Part shown: piece after piece, positions 1-9,825 of the stretch
How positions within the stretch are numbered: position 1 is the first letter of the stretch
Layout of the letters: every line of letters begins with the position of its first letter
From: Globodera rostochiensis
Taxonomy: Eukaryota; Nematoda; Chromadorea; Rhabditida; Heteroderidae
Assembly: GCA_018350325.1 (NCBI GenBank)
Contig: JAEVLN010000008.1
Location: forward strand, 2,294,001 to 2,358,000
DNA: 64,000 nucleotides
Direction: 5' to 3'
Notes under the pieces: generated by a model
What the model was told of the DNA's origin: nothing
The model's input: the letters and a program-made list of their open reading frames with translations, nothing else
The model's database searches: none
Position numbers and translations under genes: made by a program

Positions 1-72
1 ATACATCAGAAACAACCCATACCTTAAAAGGAAATAAACAAATTGCACTGTCAATTTATTCATTAAAAGTTT

Positions 73-275
73 TTATTTTTTATTTTTCTTAGTAAATAAA
101 TTAAATAACAAAAAACCCAACATCAAATAACGCTGCTGAAATTTTGCATCGACTCGCAAATCCGTAGCATCACCACAGTTGCTGTAAAATTGAAGCACAT
201 CTTTAATTGCTTGTTCAAAATCGTCCATGTTGTTCTCCAACACACAGGAAAGTGCACGGATTTCGTAATAGTCTT
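73..275 (-). pseudogene. rpn-12: Rpn12/PSMD8-like 26S proteasome lid subunit, single truncated exon
   Basis: A minus-strand exon begins after a clear TTTTCAG acceptor at about 276. It encodes a helical stretch starting DYYEIRALSCVLENNMDDF, followed by LQFYSNC and YLMLGFLLFNLFTKK. This pattern resembles the part of Rpn12/PSMD8 in which a DxxEIGA helix is followed by the F-x-x-Y/F-Y segment and then the LLGLNLLFLL segment. Rpn12 is a PCI-domain subunit of the proteasome lid. The frame runs into a lysine-rich tail and a TAA near 73. No conserved downstream exon is visible before the window edge, and no upstream exon is recognisable because the MITE described next lies immediately upstream. It is therefore either a relic or a fragment of a gene continuing left of the window. 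The family call is moderate, made by recognition of the pattern without alignment. Confidence 0.45.
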
Positions 276-359
276 CTGAAAATGAAAGCGCTATAAATAA
301 CCATACAAAAATCGCCTTACTAAAAATGGTCAATAGACGATGCTCATCGCGGGAACCGT

Positions 360-755
360 TGAAGATGGTGCCCCCCATTTTTGAAGTGATTAAATAATTT
401 TTTTGTTTCTAAATCGCTAATAGGCGTTCATAGTGGTATTCGGAGGTGTAGAATCCGAATCTGACCTCCATTTGACCAATTTCGACCTGGACCCGAATTC
501 GAACATTTTCGAAAATCAAAAAAAGGAGTTTCTAGGGGTTTTCGGAGAATTCAAAATCTTCCAAAAATCAAATTTGGCCTTAAAATCATTCAAAAAGCAC
601 AAACTTACATCGAAAAGGCAAACAATGGTCGAATTATTCAATGATTTTGAGGCCAACGACGAAATGTTCAAATTCGGGTCCGGGTTTCAATGGTCGAATC
701 GGAGGTCAGATTCGCATTCTACGCCCATTAAATGCCCTAGAAAACAGTTCATTTT
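360..755. repeat. MITE-like dispersed element, copy 1 (degraded right end)
   Basis: The left end reads TTGAAGATGGTGCCCCCCAT. The interior shares long stretches, in both orientations, with the element at 5597-6008: GGTGTAGAATCCGAATCTGA, CCCGAATTCGAACATTTTCG, and GCGTAGAAT/ATTCTACGCCCATTAAATG. The right terminal inverted repeat present in the other copy is missing here. No transposase is encoded. The open frames across it are products of the repeat and are not annotated as genes. Confidence 0.65.
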
Positions 756-1678
756 TATTTATTCGCACATCGTACAGTATGTGGGGGATTTTTTTTAATG
801 TGCAGCTTTTCCTAATTTTGCACAAAGTTCAGAAACAAATGGCCAACAGTTTTAGCGTGTGAAATTTTGCTTCTAACGCTCATTTTTCCTGCAACCACAA
901 AAATCGATATTTTCACAGCTCCAATCTCCATAAAATTTCGGTTAGAGTAAGCTGAGGGTGCTAAAAGCAGGTCTTCAAAATCTGGTCATGAAATATAAAC
1001 GTTAAGCCGAGGTACATGGCCTCAAAATCTTGCAAAATTCAATGGCGGGATATAATGTCTGACATCACTCTGTCTGTCGCGTTAGAGGTTGTCTGTTAAT
1101 TTGTTTAAATGGTTTTGGCGTTATGATTGAATTAATTCGCTTTTGTTTCCTTTTTTGTCGCCTATGGATTGTTTACGCGTCCCAGATTTTAAGGCTAAAA
1201 TGGAGTTTGGATAGCACTTTAAATGCGGCAAATCCCACCAATCGATTTCTCGCATCGAGCTGAGCACGAATCTGTAATGATTTTTGCGCGAAAACTATAT
1301 GGTTCGCAAAGTTGACAAAGCCCTAGAAACAATTTCTAACGACTTTATAAAATGTTTTTATTTTTTGAAACAAAATTAGGGACACCCATTATCAGGATTG
1401 ACAAAATAGGTATAGTTAATAAGAGTCCATATTAAATTGTCCTTATCTGATCCAATTTTTTTGTTACAAGAATGTATTCGGACGCCTTAATTCTTGGGCT
1501 GCGTATTATTAGTGATCGAAGACGTTACATCCGCTAAAAGTGGCTTACATTTCGTAAACATGAATTTGAACTGCTCCGAACCGCAAAAATATCAAATTTG
1601 TTTCTTTCTGCACCAACATTTTTTCTATATATTTCAAAAATAAAATTTTGTTGTTTTTAGATAAAAAAAACTCCTTTT
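756..1678. other. Intergenic stretch, no supported gene
   Basis: AT-rich sequence with no coding pattern I can support on either strand. A weak similarity exists between about 1030-1070 and about 6733-6770 (AATTCAATGGCG followed by GGATATAATGTCTGACA-like sequence), suggesting another old dispersed repeat. The last 60 bases end in TTGTTGTTTTTAG about 17 bases before the next ATG, which looks like a trans-splice or cis-splice acceptor for the small gene at 1679. Confidence 0.5.
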
Positions 1679-1990
1679 ATGTCGTCATTTAACGACCAAG
1701 TAAGCATTGATATTTATTCATTTTATCTTAGGGCGTTTAAGAACAACACCACAAAGTCGGTCTATGTCAGTGGGAGTGACCCTCCCGCATCCGCTCAGCC
1801 ACCGATCCAACGCGAACAGCCGGCGAATCCGCCTCGGGCGGAGAGTGTGTCAAGTGGGGGCATTGACACGTTTTATGAAGGTTAGCTCGTAAAAATAAGT
1901 TGATAATTGCCGGATTTTGCCTCAGATGCTTTATTGTCGTCGACTGAGACTGAGACACGTACCGTGTCCAAAACAGACCTCAAGCGTTGA
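1679..1990 (+). CDS. Small unrecognised protein, three predicted exons (~73 aa)
   Basis: Predicted exons are 1679-1699 (MSSFNDQ), about 1742-1880, and about 1925-1990. Intron 1 begins GTAAGC and ends TTTAAG (42 bp). Intron 2 begins GTTAGC and ends GCCTCAG, and it joins in phase to give FYEDALLSSTETETRTVSK and then the stop TGA. A TTTTTAG acceptor lies about 17 bases upstream of the ATG. The product is hydrophilic, rich in Ser, Pro, Thr and Gln, with no signal peptide, membrane segment or cysteine motif. I do not recognise the family. Reading through intron 1 also stays open, so the first junction is uncertain. The phase-consistent second junction and the coding-like composition are the main support. 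Confidence 0.5.
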
Positions 1991-2547
1991 ACGTGACGGG
2001 GTCAATTTGTCAGGATGATATTGTTAGATTGTATTGTGGAATTTGTTTTGTAAATGTTTTGTTGGTATAAAAATTAAATATTCAAAATGTGAATGAATGT
2101 TCTAGTTGTGGAGTAAGGTTGCACAGTCTGAACGTTTACGAAACCGAGTGTGTGGTGCCAACTCAAAGCCAATAGACCGTTAGGGGTACGTGTTCACATA
2201 GAAATCTGGGGTCATAGTATAATGTCTTCTATATATTTTCAGTTGAAACTTCAATATTAAATGCATTACATGCGCAACAGTCGCCCGGTCGAGATTCCTA
2301 ATGGAAAGCATTTGTGCCATCTCTCACACCCATCCCAATTTTATAAAATCCTTCTCAACTTCCTCCTCAATTTATCTGTATTGCCACAGTCCATGCATTG
2401 ACAGCATGAAATGTGCTAAAAGCTTGTGTGCTATTGTCCCAAACAATTATATTCGCCAAAATCTGAATTATTTCGCCAGCAATAAAGTAACATACAATCA
2501 AATGTCGGTTGCAAAAAATGTATTAAACCACCTGTCCACAATCCTCC
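1991..2547. other. Convergent intergenic region between the small gene and UCHL5
   Basis: Probable 3' untranslated sequence of both converging genes. No coding pattern, repeat or RNA gene could be supported. An open frame at 2301-2603 on the plus strand has no domain signal and overlaps the UCHL5 3' end on the opposite strand. Confidence 0.4.
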
Positions 2548-4136
2548 TTAAGCCGAACTCTTTTTGGCTTCCTCAATTTTCTTTCTTTGCAACGCTTCCG
2601 TGACGAATGGAACGAGCTTTCCCTCGCGGGCGAGACATTTCAGCAACTCGACGAGAAAAGGCATATAATTGTGTCGTCGGCGATTGTTCTGAGAAGTTTA
2701 ACATGAAATACATACACAAAAATGCGAGCTATCGGATAAATTGCGAATTTGCAAAAACTTTACTTCTATATAAATAACCACCTCGTTTTAAAACAGTGGG
2801 GGCGGGTGGAATGTTTTTTCACATCCATTTGCAAACCTCAATTTTATAGTTCCTGAATTTATCTTCTTCGTCACTGATCAGAAGGTGTAATTCATTCAAT
2901 TCTTTTGCCACTTCGTCCGAATCCATGCCGGTCTAAATCAAATAAAAAATGAATTACGGAGCTCTTTCCTACCAATCCTCACCGTGCTCAGTTCAGCAAC
3001 GCGGTTTTCGTACTTATTTTTTAGATTCGGAACCAGAGCCATCAAATTAAAGTGAATTTCTCCCGATGTATACCTAAAAGTCATTTGGGAAGAATGTTAG
3101 TCGACGCAAATCGAAAAATGACTTCTGAATGCGACGTTGAATAAACGGGCGCAAAGTGTCCACCCAGTCCTTCTCCAATTCGACGTCCGCCAGCCAAATC
3201 GGCGCCTCCCGCATTCCATCCAATTCGTAAATTTTTCCCTCGACGGGCACATAAGCGATGAAATGGAAATTGTCCTCCGACTTGGCCTTGGGCTAAATGA
3301 ACGCCAACGATAGATTTTTTTGATGTCCACAATATTTACATCCATGTCCATGTCCAAGCCCAAGAAGACGGAAAATAAATGATAAAACTAAAAAACACGC
3401 TCACAATGTCTAACTCCATGTAATGTTCGCGTGTGAACGAGTTGTGCAGTTTCCTTATCTCTTCGCTGTTGCTCAGCGTCAACCCGCGCGTAGCGGGGTC
3501 AAATCCGGCGGTGAAACTCTTAAAGCTGCCGAGAATGGAGCCGAGTTGAACATCGGACGATGAAACATTGAGCAAAAGGTTGATCAGGGCTTGTGAAGCG
3601 CATGCATTTGTGATCACCTTCCAATTCAGACATTAAAACCAAATGGGAAGGACTTTTCAAATTATGGTATACAACGCATGACAAAGAAAATCCCCTTGTA
3701 AGATAACGAAAGGACTTGTTGAGCAAAATACACGGGCGCGTCGGGCAACGAAACTCCTTCTAATTCTTCGCCGGGACGCCATTTGAACAGAAAGATCAGA
3801 CCGTAAATTGGCCTAAATGTGGAATTAAAACAATCATTCAATCGACGCCTCACTTACTTGTAATTGGAAAGAAACTTCTCGTCGTCGATTGAATACAATT
3901 CCTCAACTTGCGTTCCTTTGACACCCAGTCCACTAATCTGCAATGCAATGACACACAAAACTTACTGGCCTTTTTGAATGCGTGACAATGAAGGAAAGAG
4001 AAGCCCAATTTTGAATTACCCCCCCCCCCACCACCACCTTCAATAGTTCCCTTACAAATTAATGCCATACCAGCTCTGTGAATACTCCAGGGTCACTTTC
4101 AATCAGACACCAATTCCCTGCTTCGTTATCAGCCAT
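2548..4136 (-). CDS. ubh-4: Ubiquitin C-terminal hydrolase UCHL5/UCH37
   Basis: Peptidase family C12 deubiquitinase; in animals UCH37 binds the proteasome through Rpn13 and also associates with INO80. The protein starts MADNEAGNWCLIESDPGVFTEL. Further exons carry KGTQVEELYSIDDEKFL, PIYGLIFLFKWRPGEEL, then YFAQQ joined to VITNACASQALINLLLN. This region supplies the oxyanion Gln and the catalytic Cys of NACASQ. Later exons carry DNFHFIAYVPV with the catalytic His, and IYELDGMREAPI with the catalytic Asp. The C-terminal ULD-like tail includes RRRHNYMPFLVELLKCLAREG and ends KKSSA before TAA at 2548. About seven exons have short introns; one intron near 4020-4030 contains a poly-C run. The start is placed at 4136 because the family's N-terminus matches and a CTGTTTTAG acceptor abuts the ATG. 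All catalytic residues are present and the gene looks intact. Confidence 0.93.
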
Positions 4137-4316
4137 CTAAAACAGTATATACGATAGTATCTTTTATAAACCGTCTCAGAAAAAGGGCGGCAATAATCCA
4201 TTCATAAAATTGCAGCTAAATCAAATCAAATTCAAAAGTTGGTAGTAAAAGCAAAATGAAACGTGATAATTAAAAGAAGAATAAAAGAACAAATATTTCG
4301 TCTCTTCCTCATTTTG
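4137..4316 (-). promoter_or_regulatory. Short intercistronic region with SL-type trans-splice acceptor
   Basis: Only 180 bp separate the PRPF38B stop from the UCHL5 start on the same strand. On the minus strand the region ends ATATACTGTTTTAG directly followed by the UCHL5 ATG. A pyrimidine-rich AG with no untranslated leader is what a spliced-leader acceptor of a downstream operon gene looks like in nematodes. That it is used in this way is inference from spacing and sequence only. Confidence 0.5.
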
Positions 4317-6416
4317 TCACTCATTGGCCAATTGCTGCTCTCCACTTTCACCAACGGCTGAGACACAAACTCCGACCGATGACTTTTCTTCGTCCTTTTT
4401 CTCTTCATCACCGTTGTTTATGGTTCTGAAACAGAGGATCATTCGATTGCAACAAATAAAAAATGCTGAATTACTTTTTGGCTTTCGACGGGCATTTGCG
4501 GCGGTGTTTGATGCAGTGATGATGACGCAAATGGTGGTGGCATTTGCTTTTGTGCTGCCTTTTTCTTTGTTCCGTACCAACAGAAGCAGCGGAAGCTTTC
4601 AATTCACCGTTGGATGATGCGTCAGTTTTGACGAGTGCTTCTCGACTTCTTAAGTGTTTTCATCAACATCAACGGATTAAAATGAGTTTGTTTTATTTTA
4701 AGGCATATTAAGGAAATAATGTCAAATCTTCGTACCATTCACCCACCTATTCCGATCTCGACTTCGTCTGCCACGCTCCCGACTTCGGCTTCTGCCCCTT
4801 CGCTCTCTGCTCCGCGACCGCCGCTGCTCCCTTTCCCTCTCTTTACTTCTCGACCGCCTCCTTTCGCGACTCCGTGACCTTTTCCTCCCCACACCACCAA
4901 AGCGCTCATCCTCGTAGCCGTACAATTTTGCACGCTCGCCAAATTTGCTCTCAATATCCTTTTGGATGGGCACAGGAATTCGAGGGAAAAGCGTGCCGTA
5001 AAAGTCCAACTATAATAAAATCAATATTTCGACGTGCACCTTATATAGTCAAAGGGTAGGCCAAACCCAACTATTTAAGTCTGTCTGGATACCCGATGGC
5101 AGTTTGGTTCTTACAATGTTTCGAAAGATACCTTTGTAAGCATCATCCTGACAAGTTGACCCATCAGCATCGTATCGCCTCCTCCAGAACGGGGATCAAT
5201 CTCAGTATCGTCATCCTGTATATACAGAAAAGTTCAAAATTGTGAACATCTCCAATCAGACCAGATAAGGCTCCATCCAGGCCCAAAGGTCTGCTGGCGG
5301 TTGTGTGTATCGAATATACATAAATCCGATTCCGCGCAGGTAAACAGACTGGCGACTGTTGATCATGCTCACCAACTGTTTTCGGGTGATGCGAAGAGTG
5401 AACAATTTGTACAGCAAACAAAACGCAGTGGAAATGACTCCCCCCGCACCAACACCGCGGACGCTGAATTTAAGAATATTCAAAAAAGTCATTCCGCCCA
5501 CGCTCACCCCCCACACATTCCCGTCATTCCGGTTGTTCTCCGAGTCCCACGCTCCCATGGCTCAAGATGCTTGACCTTAAATCATCTGTGAAAAAGGGTA
5601 ATACTGAAGATGGTGGCACACCCCATTTTCGAAAAAATTATTTGTTTATTTTAAAATCGATAAAAAGGTGTTTTCTAGAGCATTTAATGGGCGTAGAATC
5701 CGAATGACCTCCGATTCGACCTATTTCGAACCCCGGACCCAAATTCGAACATTTCGTCGAAAAATTCTGAAATTTTCAGTTCACATTTACGTCTCAAAAT
5801 CATTCAAATGAATAATTCGACCATTATTTGCCTTTTCGATGTTTGTTTATGTTTTTAAATGAATTTGAGGATTGATTTTCGAAAAAATGTTCGAATTCGG
5901 GTCCAGGGTTCGAAATTGGTCGAAATGGAGGCCAGATCCGGATTCTACACCTCAGAAAAAAATTATTTTATTTCTTCAAAAATGGGGGGCACCATCTTCA
6001 GTATTACCAAACTCTACACTAAGTTCAACTTAATTGGCATTTTCGTCACACCAAATTGACCCTTTTAAATGCTTCAGAATCAAAATGTTAATTGATACGT
6101 TGACGAAAACTTCGTCTGCCACTTGCTGGTACATAGTGATTTCGTGCAGATAATTCTTCCAATAGGTGCTCTGCACCACATTTTCCAACACCAGCGTGTT
6201 CAGGTTCATCGTTTGCACATTGCCCCATACCGGCATAATGTTGTTCTTCTTGGTTATTTTCTAAAACAAAAATGTGCAAATGAGAGAATAAAGGGCAGAA
6301 ATCGAGACTTGGATGTCGGGAATGCTTGTGTCGGTGGCATCATCCTCGTAAAAGACTTCACTGCCCACATTGAAGCCCATAACATCTTTAAAAGTGCTCG
6401 CTTCTTGAATGTCCAT
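4317..6416 (-). CDS. PRPF38B: Pre-mRNA-splicing factor PRPF38B
   Basis: PRP38 family protein with a C-terminal Arg/Ser domain; PRP38 proteins act in spliceosome activation in the nucleus. The first exon is at 6414-6416 onward (MDIQEASTFKDVM). Further exons give NIMPVWGNVQTMNLNTLVLE and YLHEITMYQQVADEVFVN, then VKHLEPWERGTRRTTGMTGM and CGG joined to VRGVGAGGVISTAFCLLYKL. These are followed by RKQLVSMINSR, GFMYIRYTQPPADLWAWMEPYL, a DPRSGGGDTM segment, and DFYGTLFPRIPVPIQKDIES. The tail is an RS-rich stretch (RKRSRSRERRRSRSKER) continued by two small exons that join in phase; the final one ends GEQQLANE before TGA at 4317. The penultimate donor AAAAA|GTAATT contains an in-frame TAA, so intron retention would end the protein at 4471. 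The intron at about 5580-6100 carries a MITE. Confidence 0.92.
5597..6008. mobile_element. MITE with terminal inverted repeats in a PRPF38B intron (copy 2)
   Basis: 412 bp bounded by GGTAATACTGAAGATGGTG on the left and its near-perfect reverse complement CACCATCTTCAGTATTACC on the right. Much of the interior is also inverted: the left half has GCGTAGAATCCGAATGACCT and the right half GAGGCCAGATCCGGATTCTA. It has no coding capacity. It lies wholly inside an intron on the non-coding side, so PRPF38B is not disrupted. The flank shows TA dinucleotides next to the CTGAAG termini, which could indicate a Tc1/mariner-like origin, but superfamily assignment is uncertain. Confidence 0.75.
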
Positions 6417-7229
6417 TTATCGTTTTATTTTCTGCAGAACAAGAACACTAAATAAAAAGAACGAAGTTACAAGCGACGTTCAGTGAAATCATGAGAAATC
6501 GATTTTAGTCACCTATGTAATTTAGGTTTTTTTCATCGCTTAAACATGCAAAAGGATTCACTAAAAAGTCCCATAATGATGTACCTACTGCTACGGTTAC
6601 ACAAAATCTCGTCGACAAACAATAACCGATTATTTATGAAAAAAGCCTATCGTTTAATACGAATTTTATTTGTCGTTATACGATTTTATTAAAGAATATT
6701 GAAAAACTGAATTTGTATTGACAACCAAAAATGAGCAAAATTCAATGGCGTAGGATATAGTGTCCAACACTTTACATGCCGCGTCATATAATCGGTTAAT
6801 GCGAAACCCTCGAGCAAAAGTTGTTAAAAAAACGAATAAAATCTTCACCAAAAATAGCCTATTTCTTCGAGTTCGAGTATTTAAAGCTCGCGCATTCGGG
6901 AAAAATTGCCCGAGAATGAAAACATTGCACCTTAATAAGTTGGCGAGCCCATGGAACTTTTCTCTTTTCGTCTGCGGTGTATTTTGTCTTTCAGCCCCAT
7001 TCAAGCCGAACATAAGTGCTTTCGATCCTCTGCAGGTATCCCACCCCCTCCCCCACTCGAATCATCCCGAAATTTGGTCGGAATAGGTAATTATAGACAA
7101 ACCTAAATGCTTTCTTTACCAGTCAAAAATACAAATAGAGATCGAAACATTTGTTTATTTGAGAATTAAAATATAGTAAATTTCCATTATAAGTTGTCAC
7201 AGCATCCGATTAGTGCTCAATGCCTTTAG
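6417..7229. other. Spacer between ALG1 3' end and PRPF38B 5' end
   Basis: About 810 bp. A CTGCAG-type acceptor lies about 15 bases upstream of the PRPF38B ATG on the minus strand. Opposing open frames of about 110 codons cover 6666-7086, but neither shows a domain, and the antisense pair has no clear codon bias. One plus-strand sub-frame from about 6916 begins MKTLHLNKLASPWNFSLFV, which is superficially signal-peptide-like; without homology I do not call it. Confidence 0.4.
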
Positions 7230-9303
7230 TTAAAAATGTTCGACGCGTGGCCAGAAAACGGCTAGAAAGAGATTTTTAACCTTTTTAAACCAGTATAACC
7301 TTACCGTTCCAATTACGGACCCAATGATTGTTCTTGGAATGTTCCTTGACCATTTTGCTGAGCTCAGAAAGTTTCTATGATTAAATGATATTGTATAAGC
7401 GTTAAATAAACCAAAAACCGGATTTTCTGGAAATCCAAGCGAAATGTCTGCCAAAAGTCCTTCCAATTCTTCCGCCGTGTCAAAAAGTAGCCCATTACGT
7501 CCATCCTCAACGAGTTCGGAAATGGCTGGGAAATTTTTGGCCAACACGGGCAATCCAGAGCCGAACATGTCCACCACCTTCATCGGCAGGTCAAAGCCTG
7601 AATTCGAATAAAGATAAATTATGATTTCCTCCCCATCTCACTATAAAAATTCAAGTTCGCGATAATGTTTTTTTGCGCACACCAACTTTCTATAATCTCC
7701 CCCAGATTTTGCTTTGTCCCTGCTCACCCGATGTTGAAGTGTGAAGTGACACTCCGACGTCAGCACAAGCCAAAAACTGAAAATGGAATAAAATAAATAG
7801 AATTGGTCTAAACGAATACTCACCGTGGGATAGTCATTAGCTGGCAGCCATGCAGTGAAAACGCGCACATTCTTCCAACAAAATTGTCGAATTCTCTCCT
7901 CGTAAAACTCCTTGAGTGGTCCTTTGCCGGTGATAACCACAACGATGTTCGGGTAAGTTATTGCTGGACCAAGTGCCTGATTGTCTGCAATATCAGCCAC
8001 GCGTTTGTCAAGACGGATGAGCGCATCAAGCAAAATGGAGAAGTCTTCATCGGGGGTCCAGCTGAAATTAACGACAATTCAAATGTCTATCAGGTCGGTA
8101 AAACATTATAATTCAGAATTGGAGCTGTCCAACCCTTTAAATTACTATACACCTTGTTGAAGAAACCAAAAGTAACGGTCGCTTTTCACGAAATTTGAGA
8201 GTTCCGTCGGCTTCCTCATGTGTGAATTTCCATTCTGTATTTGTGCTTTGACATTTTGAATCAAAAAATAACCACAAATCACACCATCGTTGAGGTCCCT
8301 CAAGTGTTCAGTTGCCAACCGATGAAAAATCCGAACCTTTTCGACCGGGCTGACAAGTCTGAAGTTATTTGTTAGCAGTGCAAAACCAAAAATGATCAAA
8401 ATTCAACCCCTCGGAAATCCAAGTCGGCGGACGGTCGTACAGAGTGGTGGCGCGCACGGCCCATCGGCGTTCCAAATCGTTCTTCATTGCATTTGACACA
8501 CAGAAATTAAGCGTCGCCCGTCGCCCAAAAAAGCCTTCGATCAAACCGACAAAATAAGCTGGCCTTAGAGAAGATTGAATCTTTCGTTTTTTATTTGATT
8601 ATTAACTTTTCCTGAAAGGGTGAGATTCAAAATATCCAAAATGGAATTTTCAATAATTTCTTCCTACACAATCTGGCTTTAACATTTACATTTTGCATTA
8701 TGAATAGCTTACCAGGTTCTACCGAGCATTGAACTCGAATAATTGTGCCAATCGACAACAAACGCAGCAAATTGAATCTTCGCCATCTAAAAATGCGTTC
8801 AAATAATTTCGTTTTAGTTTCTGTCATAATTACCAAATAGCAAACGATCATCGCGGGAATTCCGGGAGGGTTTTGCACCATTATCATTTGGCGATGGCTC
8901 GGACCACGACAATGCAGGAAGAATGTATACGGAAGAACAAACAAAAGCCAAATCATTTTGATCAGTCGGACCAAAAAGGAAACGATAGGGTTAACATAAG
9001 ACGAAGAAATCGGAGGTTTGGGAAGCGGAATGAATCTAAACCAAAATTCTGATTACTAAGAAAAAGAGGGCTGAGTTTACCTAATATATTCTCCGACAAC
9101 GTTTCGATGCGGCAATGTGTCAGTATAACCGACCAAATTCACATAACACCCTTGCTGGGCTAACGAATAAGCATGGTAACACATACGAGGACTGCGGCCG
9201 ATGTCGCCGACAACGAAAAGAGTTGCGGTCATAACAATGCCTTGACGGAGGTTTGAAATTAATTGATTCAAAGAAGTTTATGTTAACCTTCATCCGACTC
9301 CAT
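7230..9303 (-). CDS. ALG1: ALG1, chitobiosyldiphosphodolichol beta-1,4-mannosyltransferase
   Basis: GT33 glycosyltransferase that adds the first mannose to GlcNAc2-PP-dolichol on the cytosolic face of the ER. Exons in order give [36 protein letters not shown], a WTPDEDF-like segment near 8040-8060, and [20 protein letters not shown]. Then come [14 protein letters not shown] and [18 protein letters not shown], followed by [20 protein letters not shown] with the acidic E-x7-E type motif. A last small exon ends WPRVEHF before TAA at 7230. The start is uncertain. ATG at 9303 joins through a 47-bp intron with a weak GTTAAC donor to give [14 protein letters not shown], and an unspliced ATG exists at 9271. 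Neither supplies the usual N-terminal membrane anchor. A hydrophobic stretch is encoded just upstream at about 9310-9360 and may belong to an unrecognised first exon. Confidence 0.88.
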
Positions 9304-9825
9304 GATACAATTCAAAAATAAAACAAAATAGGAAGATAAGAATTATACCTGAAAGAGGTAATGATGAGTGAGTGTAAAATAAAAAGTAAAAATGAAAACG
9401 GAATTCGAAGTGTGAAATCGGTTTCTGTTGTAAATCCTGACATAACGCCAAGCCAAATGCCAAATTTATTGCTAAAAACCCGAGTTTTCAAAATTTTAAT
9501 CAAATTCATTATAAACCGGCTCTTATCAAAAAAACCCGATTAAGCGGGTACAAAATCATGAACCGAGTCACAAATCCCGGTTTAAACGCGATCTTGTGTT
9601 TCCCTAGTTTATAGGTAGGTTAAAGGAGCATTGGGTTATTGAAAAGGTCGTTGGTTACAGTAACTTATGATCCAATTGTTGTGGGAAGGCTTCTGAGTGG
9701 AGATGGGGGGGGAGGGGGGGGGGAGGGGAGCCATGGCAACTGACCTCGACACTTCGACTCTGCCATTCATTCGAAAAGAGGCTCAACCCAGCAGTCTCGC
9801 CGAGTTTAGATCGAAAATCGGTTGA
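9304..9825. promoter_or_regulatory. Divergent intergenic/promoter region between ALG1 and IFT81
   Basis: The two genes diverge from this 520-bp interval, which must hold both 5' regions. It contains a G-rich run at 9706-9728 and the X-box listed separately. A GCCGAGTTTAG acceptor-like site lies about 16 bases before the IFT81 ATG and may be a trans-splice site. The part from 9480 to 9600 (AAACCGGCTC, AACCCGATTAAGCGGG) has local inverted character but no repeat match within this window. Confidence 0.5.
9727..9740 (+). promoter_or_regulatory. Candidate RFX/DAF-19 X-box upstream of IFT81
   Basis: The sequence is GGAGCCATGGCAAC. The nematode X-box consensus is RYYNYYATRRNRAC, and 12 of 14 positions agree; the right half GGCAAC and the AT spacer are perfect, and the mismatches are in the left half. 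Its 3' end is 85 bp upstream of the IFT81 ATG, inside the window where ciliary-gene X-boxes usually lie. In nematodes DAF-19 (RFX) drives intraflagellar-transport genes through such sites in ciliated sensory neurons. Occupancy is inference. Confidence 0.65.

Noticed and set aside
4324..4617. 97-codon plus-strand frame
   Set aside because: Antisense to the two last PRPF38B exons; no domain signal.
4722..5009. Stand-alone SR-rich protein
   Set aside because: It is the RS-domain exon of PRPF38B, joined in phase to exons on both sides.
6666..7086. Overlapping antisense frames in the ALG1-PRPF38B spacer
   Set aside because: No recognisable domain, no splice context, and reciprocal open frames are expected by chance.
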